64,000 bases of DNA from Bugulina stolonifera. Lineage: Eukaryota; Bryozoa; Gymnolaemata; Cheilostomatida; Bugulidae. Every line of letters starts with the position of its first letter. The first letter of the stretch is position 1. The notes below the pieces were generated by a model. The model did not search any database and had not been told where the DNA came from. It was given only the letters and a program-made list of their open reading frames with translations. Both the position numbers and the translations under genes were made by a program. The stretch lies in NCBI GenBank assembly GCA_935421135.1, contig OW285195.1:4812701-4876700 (forward strand). Reading direction: 5' to 3'. This document shows, piece by piece, positions 53,930 to 64,000 of this stretch.

Positions 53930-55175
53930 TTTTATTCATTCTATTGCTACTATTGTAAAAAGCTTATTTAATATATTACACAATGCTGACTTAACACATG
54001 TACACAACCTTTTATTTATTCTATTGCTACTATTGTGAAAAGTTTATCTAATGTATAATATACACTGTCTTAACACATGCACACAGACTTCCTTGCTAAT
54101 AACAGATATGACATACTCTTTTAAATATGTGTCTTTTATTCTTTCAATTGTGTTTTAACACATGTACACAATCTTTCATTCATTCTATTGTCACCATTGT
54201 GAAAAGTTTATTTAATGCATTATATATGCTGACTTAACACATGCACACGGTGGTTCTTTGTTGTCAATACAATGTATATTATAGAAACAACCCTTCTTCC
54301 CATCAGTATATTTATAGCCGAGACTTTACACATTTCTTTATTAACAATGCAATGCACATCATAAACCAAGCCTTCCGTAGTACTTCTTCTTATCGCTGAA
54401 ACCGAGCCTTCCGTAGTACTTCTTCTTATCGCTAACGAGAGTTATAGGCGAAGCGCAGCCGAATTCGCTCGTTTAGATCACAAGCTTTTCGAGTGGAGGG
54501 CTCGGGAGAAGCGGCGGGCCGCTGCCTAGTCGCTTGGCCCGGTGGATACGGGGCATCGGCGTCGCCTCCACGTGTACGGTCGGCGCCGCACGCAACGTGG
54601 GCGGACGCGGCTTGACCGCCTCAAACGATCGGTCGTTCGGGTGAGTGGGGGTTGCGGGGGGGAGGGTGGGCGGCGGTGGAGGAGGGGTGGCGGTGATGAC
54701 GGCGGCGGCGGCGGTGGTGGTGGTGGCGGCGGCGGCGGTGGTGGCGGCGGTGGTGGTGGTGGCGGCGACGGCGGTGGCGGCGGTGGCGGCGGTGGCGGCG
54801 GCGGTGGTGAGGGCGGTGGTGGTGGCGGCGGCGACGGCGGTGGTGAGGGCGGTGGTGGCGGCGGCGGCGACGGCGGTGGTGAGGACGGGACGAGGGCGGT
54901 GGCGGGGAGGAGGGAGGAGTGGGAGGCGGGGGAGGGGGAGGGGAGGTGGGCGGGAAGGAGGGAGGGAAGGGGTCGTGGCCGGGTTCGGGGTCAAGTGTGC
55001 AAATGTTTTTTCGACCAATCAGGAGGGGGGATTTTGGGGTGACCTTGGCAAGGTCGTGTGCAAAATTTTTGTGCTCTTCTGTGATTGGTTGAAATCGGAA
55101 ATACCGGCTTGTGATTGGTTGAAAACAGGGGTCAATGAGTGCGTGTCTGTCTAGAAGTGCACTGACTATACTACT
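53930..55175 (-). repeat. Right TIR of element D
   Basis: About 1.25 kb, inverse of the left TIR, ending at 55175 and followed by CCAGCC. Confidence 0.88.
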
Positions 55176-55181
55176 CCAGCC

Positions 55182-56259
55182 CAGCAATATTAAACTAGAA
55201 GCTTTGTCAGTAATAATATATAGAATAGTCGGACATGGTGAAATGGTAAGAGGGTACAACAATAACTGCTATATGTACATGTACATAAATTCACCACTTT
55301 TCCATACTTTGTATTTTGCTTCGTATTTAGCTTTGTATTTAAAATACGAAGGATGGAAATGGTGAAAAGTACGTATTTCCTGACCTCCGTAGGAGCAAGC
55401 TCTTTCGATCGCGAGACTTCGTATTTCCAAAAATACGTAGGGATTTTTATTGCTTCGTAGGATGGAAGTGACATTCTTTGAATATGAGCTCGCTAATGTA
55501 CAAGTACTAGTTAGTAGTGCTAAATAATCAGGTTCGTATATATACTTAGTGTTCTCAGATGCGTCTTCACTCACCGAATTTCATGAAGATAAGGCTGTAG
55601 CTCCTTGATCCAAGCTTTCTTAGCTTTCAACCGGAACTCCTCTTCTATTTCTAGCCAATCGGTAATATCGTATAGTCTCTCCTAAGATGCGTAGAATAGC
55701 CGTAATGACTATATAACAAGTAGCACACTATCGTTGGCTGGCGCAATAGTCTTCACGCTTGAATAACTGCTTGTTAATAACTACATTGTGCTACATTATG
55801 ACGTCAGTTTAGCTGTGCGCTCCTTGTTGCGGTTGAATTCACATCAGACAACGCGTAGCTATTTTTAACTCCTTAAGTTATTGCAATATGACGTCATAGG
55901 CAGGAAAACTTAAATGCGTTTGCCACAAAACAGTTGAACAAAATACGACGCATAGAATTAGACCGGAATGGAGCTTCGAAGGGTGTTTTTATTCATATTA
56001 CGGTCACCTTGCTATAGATGGGGTGTTTGACCAGTTCTTTTCCACAACTAGGTTATTATGTCTATTATTGAATAGTCTAAAATCACAAAGACAAATCAGC
56101 CAGTGGGAGCTCAACTTTAGAAATTGCCTTCACTCCATACTAGTTAGGATGGCACAACTCTTCTCTTAGATACTTAACCAGCACTAGCCATATGTAACTT
56201 GAGTAATTTTTAGTACTAATTATATTATCAGGATCTGTAGGAAGCCACTGAGTTAAGAG
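55182..56259. other. Spacer between element D and the TPR gene
   Basis: No gene recognised. A local block (55300-55470) has several CGTATTT/AAATACG words in both orientations that could fold on themselves. The promoter of the downstream gene should lie near its right end, but no clear TATA box is seen. Confidence 0.5.
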
Positions 56260-59200
56260 ATGGAAGACTACACAGATCTTAATAAACTGGATCAGCTGAC
56301 AGAGAAATACCAGAAGATAGCCGAGTCTAGTGATAACTGGGTTGACCACCTCAAGGTATATTGTTTTGGTTGAGCATTTTTCATCCCAACTTACATTTAT
56401 CTAGTATAAATTTGCTGCAATCTAGTCTAAAATTATCTCATCCAGATAGGGTCGCATGCATTAAGGCATACTTGTTGTGTTCAGATCATTATGTGTGTAT
56501 TTGTTAAAATTGTGTTTGAAGCAGCTCAGCTGGGACTATATACATAAGAGACATCTCCATGGCAGCACAGCTCTTTTAAAATAGGGCAGGGTTGTTCGTT
56601 TGGTTTATGCATGACAAAATGTAGAACCTCATCTGTATTATTTATTACTACTCAGTTGTATTCATTACACAAGCACAACGACCAACAACCAAGTCATTGT
56701 ATTTCTTGTTGTGTTTTCTCTCTCTCAGCCTCAACATCACCATCTTCATCGGCCATCACTTGTAATATCAATGATTAAACAACAAAAACACCTGTAACAT
56801 AATAACTACATGTAACATAATAACTACATGTAACATAATAACTACATGTAACATAATAACTACATGTAACATAATAAATACATGCAACGTGAAAGATTTG
56901 TGAACAGCACTGAATAGTCAAATCAAAGTAGCTGACCTGAGTTGGTTAAATGCATTTCAGGCTCATGGACTGGCTAATAGATGTCTAACAAGAGAGTTTA
57001 CAGAGGAGAGACAGAGAAGAATCTACCAGATAGAGAACTGCTGGTACAAAGGTAGGCACCCACTTTCATATGAGGATCACCAGAAACTGACACAGAAACA
57101 TCTAAGTTTTCTCAGGGATTACAGAATTGAAACTGAGAGAGATTTTGATAGCGTTCAAACCGAACATTTAGATATAGCCAGTCTTTCCTCTGGAAGCAAT
57201 ATCAGTGATACAGAAAACTTTCCAGCAGAGATTTCCAAACTTAGTCAAAAATGTAGTGAGGGATTAGTGTCCCTATTTTCCTCTTTAGTTGAGACTTGTA
57301 TTGAAAATCTTAGCCAGGTTAAGTTGAAACCACCTTGTTCATTTGCTGTTGTTGGTCTGGGATCAGTTGCTAGAGGTATTGCTACACCATATTCTGATCT
57401 AGAGTATGCTTTTATTGTTGAGTCTGATGAGTATGTTGATTACTTCACTAAGTTAGCAGTTGAGAGTTATTTCAGAATTGGAAACATGGGAGAGTCTCCT
57501 CTGAAATGTTTTGACATTGCTGAAATAAGTAAATCCCATCCAGATCTAGGTTGTGTCGGATTTCGGATTGATGGGATATCAAAAAAGGCAGGACACATTC
57601 CCACAGGAAAGGGGAATGGGGAAGAAAGCCTGATTTTCACTGTGGATGAGTTGACTCAGTTTTACAGAGCAGCTCTCACCTTACCAGCCGGTGAAGTGGC
57701 CGATATTGATGACCTACTTTCCTCTACCATCATGGTATACGCACATGGAAATGGTAGAGAACTTTATGATCATGCACAAGGGTGTATGTTGAAAATCTTA
57801 GCAGAGAATGCAAACACTCAGTTCCTAGTTGACAAAAGGCTAAAATTATTGAAAAGCGACATCAAGACTTACAATTTCCTGCCCAAGTTTGAATCATTTG
57901 GTCCTCCTGATAATACGAGCATAAAAGTTAAAGATGATATCTTTCGGTACCCAACTCTTCTGGCTGACCACCTCAGGCTGTTGCTTGCAATAAGTGAATC
58001 GCATCCATGGGATGTTCACTCTAGGCTTTTAGAATTAGGTATAATTGATGCTGCTAGGCGTTCTGTACTCAACCTTGTGCTAGCTTTATCAGTGTACATA
58101 AGAACTAGTGCATATTTGTTGCTGGGGACCCAACAAAATGACCTGTCGCTGTATCCACCAATGAAGACAGGGAACAAAAAAATTTACCACATCTCCAGAA
58201 ACGTCTTTTTGATGTTGGCTTGTCTGTTTGCTCCCATGAAGTTAGTTATTGCTCACAATATTAGCAACATTCAAGCTACAGAAGATCTGACAAAAATTAA
58301 ATGCACAATGCTCTTACTGGGTCAACTACCTCTGCCCGAACCATCATTTCCACTGAAGCTAGAAATTCAATTTTACTCTGGAGATTATGTTGAGGCATTG
58401 AACACACTATACAAACATTGTGGGAAATACGTTTTTTGCCACAACCCAGAGGATTTTCCAAAGGTAATGAGGTATGAAGCCGAGAAGGAGTTTAAAGCAA
58501 AAGGTGCAGTTATTCCACATGTAGAGACTGATATCTCCAAATCTCACCGTCAGTGCATTGAGATTGGTGCATACCTTCTCTATGCTGCAAAGCATCATCA
58601 TCTTGCTAGAAGATTTTTCACTTGGCTGGCAGAGAACTCAACTGATCCCGTAAGTGACAAGTTGAAATGGAGAGTGTTAGCAGCAGATGCTGCAAATAAT
58701 CTCCACGACTATGCAGGAGCAATTTCTCTTATCATTGATGTGCATGAAGCAATCAAGCTGGTAAGCAACTTAAAGTCGGATCAAACACTTTCTGCCATGA
58801 TTAATGATTTAACAACGACAATTGGAAGGAGCAACAACAAAATATTTTTGGAAGTTTTAGCTCAAGCTTTCCGAGTCATAAGTGAAACATATCTTTGCTT
58901 GAAACACGACATTCAAGCAGAACAAATGGCCAACTTAAGCTTGAAACTGTTTGAAAAAGTTCAAATCACAACTTTTGTTCAAACGAACACCGTACCAGAT
59001 GTGAATGTTATAATGTCCTTGGCCATGATTTACCTAGAAAAAGGGGAATATAGAAAGTGCAGTCTACAGTTAGAACAACATTTGGTGCGAATGAAAGAAC
59101 TTCATTCTGATGAAACAAATCATCCAGACATAGCAATAATACTGAGTGGGTTAGGAAAGTTGGACGAAGCGACAGGGGACTACGAAAACGCTCTTTGCTA

Positions 59201-61535
59201 CTTTGAGCGTGCTTTGACCATGACCCAAGACCTCTATGGTGCAAATGCCGAGCACGCGGATATTACTAACTGTTACAGAGGCCTTGCGGGTGTTCTGCTG
59301 AAACTAGGCGAATATAACAGGTCATTATCATGTTATAGAAATGCTCTTGAAATGTCAGAGAGGCTACAAATTGATAACCTCTACAAGGCTAGAATATTAG
59401 TTGAAATCGGGCTCCTCCATTCTTCTATGGGTGACTCTGATGCTGCTAGATCGCACATAGAATCAGCTCTCAGTATCGCAGACTCAGAAGTAGGTGACTC
59501 CCATATAGCTGTTGCAGATATACACACTGCCTTCGGTAAGGTGTATGCTGAGGCGGGTAACACAGAGCAGGCATTAAAGCATCACACTTTGGCATTAGAG
59601 AAAACCAAAGATGTATTCAGTAGCATGGAAGGTATTCTAATATTTCAACAGTTACATGGTGAGATGGGAGAGTTTTCTATGAAATTAGCAGCAGAAGCTA
59701 AACTATTGAACATAGAAAAGGCTAGTCGTGATGTAAACAGTGTTCATCCAGATATAGCATCTTGTTACCGTCGTATTGGTAGTGTGTACCATGAGATGTG
59801 CCTGTATGATCAGTCGTTACTCTATATCAGCAGATCACTAGACATGTATAGAGAGGTGTATGGGGAGATAAATCATGAGGATGTAGCAGGGGTGTATAAT
59901 GAGGGAGGGCTGGTGTATGATGATATAGGTGACTATGATAAGGCTCTAGAGTACCATATGAAATCTTTAGATATGAAGGTAGCTGTTTATGGTGCTGAAG
60001 CTAAACATGCCTCCATAGCCACTAGCTATAACAATATTGGTCAAGTGTATAACAGCATGGGTGAATACAGCAAGGCATTGAATTACTACATGAAGTCATT
60101 AGATATGAAGCTAGCTGTATATGGTGCTGAAGCTAAACATGCCTCCATAGCCACTACCTATAACAATATTGGGAGCGTGTATAAGAGAATGGGTCAATAC
60201 AGCAAGGCATTGAGTTACTACATGAAGTCATTAGATATGGACCTAGCTGTATATGGTGCTGAAGCTAAACATGCCTCCATAGCCACTAGCTATAACAACA
60301 TTGGTCAGGTGTATTACAGCATGGGTGAATATAGCAAGGCATTGAGTTACCACATGAAGTCATTAGATATGAACCTAGCTGTGTATGGTGCTGAAGGTAA
60401 ACATGCCTCCATAGCCACTAGCTATAACAACATTGGTCAGGTGTATTACAGCATGGGTGAATACAGCAACACATTGAGTTACTACATGAAGTCATTAGAT
60501 ATGAGATTAGAGGTATATGGTGCTGAAGCTAAACATGCCTCCATAGCCTCTAGCTATAGCAATGTTGGTCTAGTGTATAAAAGCATGGGTGAATACAGCA
60601 AGGCATTGAGTTACTATGTGAAGTCATTAGATATGGACCTAGCTGTATATGGTGTTGAAGCTAAACATGACTTCATAGCCACTAGCTATAACAATATTGG
60701 TCTAGTGTATTACAGCATGGGTGAATACAGCAAGGCATTGAGTTACTGCATGAAGTCATCAGATATGTTCCTAGCTGTATATGGTGAAGGTACAAATCAT
60801 GCCTCCATAGCCATCAGCTACATGAACATTGGTGATGTGTATGCTAATATAGGTGAATATAGGAAGTCACTTCGTTACCACACCTTGTCACTAGACATGA
60901 CTAGAGCTGTACATGGTGACACCCACATATATATAGCATACAACTACCACCAGCTAGGTAGACTCTACTATAAAGTAGGTCAATATAAAGACTCTATACA
61001 CTACTATACCAATGCACTAGTACAGATTGGTAGTAGTACCACACCAGATCCCAAGGTGTATAGAAGGGTGGTGGTAGGTCTCTCTGAGACTTTGATTCAG
61101 TCATCTGACTACAAACATGCTGTGGGATTTCTTCAGGCCTCCCTCAAACAGCTCCCTACCAACGGCTGTAATGATTCTAAGGCTAACATCTGCTACCTGC
61201 TAGGACAGTGTTATCTCCACTTGCATCAGTACAGGAAGTGTTGGAAATGTTTATATTCAGCTCTCTGTTACTATGACTCACTCCCTCTCTCTAACTGGAC
61301 GTTTGTGTCTTTAACTCAGGTCCACTTGTACATCTCCTATTTGTTGCTACATCTAGGTTTTGTTACACAGTCTATAGAACACTCAGAGATAGCTTTAGAT
61401 CTTACTGACAAACTCTTAGCTGATCAGGAGAATATAACTCCTGAGTCTAGTAGACTACACAGAGAGATTCAATCACTGACTGATGGTGTATATGCAGCTC
61501 TTACCCTGTATACAGACATACAGATATCCGGCTAA
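56260..61535 (+). CDS. Nucleotidyltransferase-fold plus TPR-repeat protein
   Basis: Two-exon model: 56260-56355 (32 codons, donor AAG/GTATAT) and 56961-61535 (acceptor TTTCAG), phase 0, 1556 aa. The frame is open well upstream of the first in-frame GTG at 57267, which supports the spliced start. Residues about 158-184 hold GLGSVARG then PYSDLEYAF, a GS...DxE signature of the nucleotidyltransferase fold (PII-uridylyltransferase N-terminal type). From about residue 700 there are many TPR units. Residues about 1030-1310 include seven or eight nearly identical 44-aa units (HASIATSYNNIGQVYYSMGE). Such proteins are expanded in sponges and other invertebrates. A scaffold or innate-sensor role is inferred and enzymatic activity is unproven. 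Confidence 0.85.
56791..56885. repeat. 18-bp minisatellite in the TPR gene intron
   Basis: About five tandem copies of ACATGTAACATAATAACT, with one variant at the end. It lies inside the intron 56356-56960. Confidence 0.85.
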
Positions 61536-62230
61536 ATATGGGTCTATGTGGTTGTCACATGGTTTTGGTTGGATATTCCATATTATTGTGTTTGTTTCCA
61601 TGTTGTTGGGTTGAAGAGGTTTCCTTCAGTTTTCATATAGTTTGGTTTCTGCTTATACTGTGCTGGTAGTATCTTCCATGTGCAGCACTCACATACATAC
61701 ATTATCGTATGTCTGATTCCATTTTTCTTTTATCATACCTTTTGTATATATTACATAATATTGTGGTATTCATTATGCCTGTAATGTGACTTTGCTATAT
61801 TGTTCTATGACTTGTGTATGAATACTTTTTTACCTACGGTACATAACTTATATTTGTACTTGCTGCTAGATAGCATAGTGTATATATTTTTTGTAACATT
61901 GTATAGATAATATTCCACTTCATCTGTTTATATTTGACATTTATACTCCAATTAGATGACTGTAAATCTATCTTTTGGATTTGTCCTCACACGTACATGT
62001 AAGCTGATATAAAATACTTTCTTCACCTAGAAATTGTTTAGGTTGTCTGTCACGCCTTTTTCTCTCATTAGTACGAAATGGTATAATTTTGATCTTCATT
62101 ATGTGTGTCTAACATTTGCTATTATGTCTTTTCAACACCATATTACAAAATTTTATAATAAAAATGTAAAATATTACAAAAATTTTGATCTGATATACCG
62201 TGATATATATTTTTAGAAATAGCTCACGAG
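61536..62230. other. 3' flank of the TPR gene
   Basis: AT-rich sequence without a gene. It presumably includes the 3' UTR of the TPR gene. The 60-codon frame at 62034 is not supported. Confidence 0.5.
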
Positions 62231-62590
62231 TGTAATTCAATTTTGTTCAACAGAATTTTGGCCGTGTTTACGTATTGTAACCAGACTAACGTACATACTA
62301 TGCATCCGATGGTAAACAATAATTGTAGTAAATTGTGGGGATTGTTGCTTAGTTAAACCACTACTGTCGCACCATTCAATATTTGCAAATAATATTGTTC
62401 ATATTATTTCATTAAGATTGATGTGCTGTTTGTCTTTGTAAACATAATGGCAGCCAGGATTGTAGTGTTTGTAATAGCTTTGTAGCTAGTAGCTTTATAG
62501 CACTAAAGCTAGAGTAAGGAAATATATATAAGGATGCATGTATGTCTTAGGAGTCAGTTATAATGAGAATAAAATACGTCAGTACAACAC
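62231..62590 (+). mobile_element. Possible 5' LTR of a Gypsy-type retrotransposon
   Basis: A stretch starting TGTAATTC contains TATATATAAGG (about 62522) and GAATAAAATACG (about 62567), a compact U3-R promoter and poly-A arrangement, just before the primer-binding-type sequence. The 3' LTR is not in the window, so the left border is a guess. Confidence 0.4.
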
Positions 62591-62594
62591 TAAA

Positions 62595-62608
62595 TTGGCG
62601 ACGAGGAT
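62595..62608 (+). other. Primer-binding-site-like motif
   Basis: TTGGCGACGAGGAT lies between the putative LTR and gag. TGGCGACGAGGAT-type sequences are common at this position in invertebrate Gypsy elements. The matching tRNA was not identified. Confidence 0.5.
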
Positions 62609-62629
62609 TGTTTCAACAGATATATTATA

Positions 62630-63962
62630 ATGGCAACTGGTGGAATGCTGATTCCTAGACTGGAGGAAGATGGAGATGTGGAGGCATTTTTGGAACGCCT
62701 TGAATGTTATTTCACAGTTGCAGGGACAGCAGATAATAGTAAGGTATCTGTCTTATTAATGGGACTCACATCCGAGCAATATGAAACACTAAGAAGCTTA
62801 GTATCACCTACATTACCCAGTTCCATGGACTTAGCCGACCTAAAGACTCAACTTACGACTCACTTTGGAGCACCAAGGAATAGGAAGCTGGAAAGAATTC
62901 AATTTCGATCAGTGAGTAGATTTAGAGAGGAATCGTTAGCTGAATGCCAAGTGAGGGTGAGGAGAGCTGCCATGAAATGTGAGTTTGGTGATAAACTGGA
63001 AGAAAATTTACTAGAACAGTTTATTGCAGGGATCAATAATCCAGGTCTATCTAGGGAACTCATTGAAAGTCAAACAGTTACCACTTTGACCGCAGCAGTT
63101 AATTTAGTTAATACTGCTCGGCTGTTTGAAGAAAGCACACCAGTGATTAAAGATGAGATAGCTAAGGTAGACGACAGGAAAGAAAGGTCATCATGGAAGG
63201 GTGTTATCTGCTACAGATGTACCAGGACAGGACACATAGCTTCTGATGACAATTGTCCAGCAAAAGGAAGAAAATGCAAAGTTTGTGGAAATAATGGACA
63301 TTTTGCGGGATCCAAGTACTGTAGGAGTCATGGAAAGGATACACTTACAGCTGCTACTAATACAGTTATGGAAAAGACAAACAGTCATGAGCAAAGAACA
63401 GCACTGGATTGCTTTGGGTATGATAACACTATAAACAACATTAGAGGTGGTACACCTAAATGTATAGTTAATGTCGCAGGTGTATCAACCGAGTTTATTG
63501 TTGACTCCGGTGCTGTGAATAACGTTATTGGCAGACATACCTATCATAGAATCAAAATAGAGTGAATTTAGAGCCTGCTTCAAAACAATTGTATGCTTTT
63601 GGTCAGTCTAGCCCATTACCTTTACTAGGTCAGATTACAGCTAACATTTTTGTTAATGGTAATAATGTGAAGGCTATAATTTTTGTATTTGATGGAAATT
63701 CTTGCAACCTTCTGTGTGCTGAAACAGCTAATGAACTAGGTATAATTAAGTTGAATACAGTAGGTAGTGTAGACAACATTATTGATATAGGGCCAAATAC
63801 CCAGAGCGTTTTATAGGGGTAGGGAAGCTAAAAGGAGTTCAGATCAAGTTGCATGTTGATAGTGCTTGTGAGCCAGTTGCCCAGCCTGTAAGGCGTTTGC
63901 CTTTTGCATATAGAGCTAAGGTTGAGAAGGTGTTGCATAGGTTGATTGAGGAAGACATTGTA
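62630..63962 (+). pseudogene. Ty3/Gypsy gag-protease-pol remnant
   Basis: The 311-codon frame 62630-63565 encodes a capsid-like gag region, two zinc knuckles (CYRCTRTGHIASDDNC and CKVCGNNGHFAGSKYC) and a retropepsin start with FIVDSGA (about residues 289-295). A frameshift inside the protease moves the rest to another frame (63562-63816). After a stop, the sequence reads as the first residues of a Gypsy reverse-transcriptase region (VGKLKGVQ...PVAQPVRRLPF...IEEDIV). The intervening pol leader is missing and the remainder is cut by element E at 63962/63963, so the element is dead. Confidence 0.85.
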
Positions 63963-64000
63963 AGTAGTATAGTCAGTGCACTTCTAGACAGACACGCACT
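63963..64000 (+). mobile_element. Start of a fifth Polinton-type element (E)
   Basis: AGTAGTATAGTCAGTGCAC followed by the usual TIR sequence, inserted into Gypsy pol. The preceding ATTGTA (63957-63962) would be its target duplication. The content lies outside the window. Confidence 0.88.

Larger units (their letters stand above)
44936..55175. mobile_element. Polinton-ended cargo element D (IkB-like segment)
   Basis: 10,240 bp between AGTAGTATAG (44936) and CTATACTACT (55175), flanked by CCAGCC at 44930-44935 and 55176-55181. A close copy of C in the same orientation. It differs mainly by a longer intron 1 in the Cys/His gene (extra 50400-51120), a longer array and a 66-bp in-frame deletion in that gene. 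The distinct target duplication shows that it is an independent insertion, not a tandem duplication. Confidence 0.9.

Noticed and set aside
33302..55175. C and D as a simple tandem segmental duplication
   Set aside because: Each has its own 6-bp target duplication (CCTGTT, CCAGCC) and terminates exactly at the TIR tips, so they are separate insertions.
5926..55175. DNA polymerase B, primase, helicase or tyrosine recombinase genes
   Set aside because: Searched by eye in all open frames and in the putative exons; no matching motifs, and no unassigned coding space of sufficient size within A-D.

Overview
The window is animal nuclear DNA: AT-rich, with GT-AG introns, TATA boxes, satellites and several classes of eukaryotic mobile element. 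A nucleotidyltransferase-TPR gene with near-identical TPR units and abundant Polinton/Maverick DNA suggest a sponge or another early-branching invertebrate. That placement is an inference, not a proof.

The window is dominated by one family of Polinton/Maverick-type elements. All share a terminus beginning AGTAGTATAG and make 6-bp target-site duplications. Element A (5926-26067, TSD AATATA) sits in a 102-bp satellite. It is interrupted by nested element B (right end 24905, TSD AATACT), whose left end is chimeric. A and B each carry the same compact minus-strand virion gene block: adenain-type protease, double jelly-roll major capsid protein, small basic virion protein, penton, DD35E integrase with chromodomain, helical protein, hydrophobic core-like protein, A32-type packaging ATPase, one-TM protein and a coiled-coil protein. 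B is intact gene by gene. A carries a 436-bp deletion (penton N-terminus, integrase C-terminus) and a split last gene. Neither carries a DNA polymerase.

Elements C (33302-42545, TSD CCTGTT) and D (44936-55175, TSD CCAGCC) have the same ends but a different gene set, two divergent intron-containing genes. One encodes a 334-aa IkB-like ankyrin protein with a phosphodegron-like N-terminus. The other encodes an unrecognised Cys/His-rich protein of 526 aa (C) or 504 aa (D). A fifth copy, E, starts at 63963 inside a Gypsy retrotransposon and runs off the window.

Each of the four elements contains an array of 10- and 11-bp words that nearly all begin with TCG, so a CpG recurs about every helical turn over 0.45-1.8 kb. 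Most array edges adjoin an ATTGG box and a TATA box, so the arrays look like shared divergent control regions or origins. Common ends, common arrays and non-overlapping gene sets suggest a multi-segment (helper plus cargo) Polinton system.

The rest: 1-5711 and 28006-33295 have no convincing gene. A solo LTR (26890-27552) interrupts the satellite. Two diverged duplicates flank element C. A probable host gene (56260-61535, two exons, 1556 aa) encodes a nucleotidyltransferase-fold plus TPR protein. A decayed Gypsy element occupies about 62231-63962.
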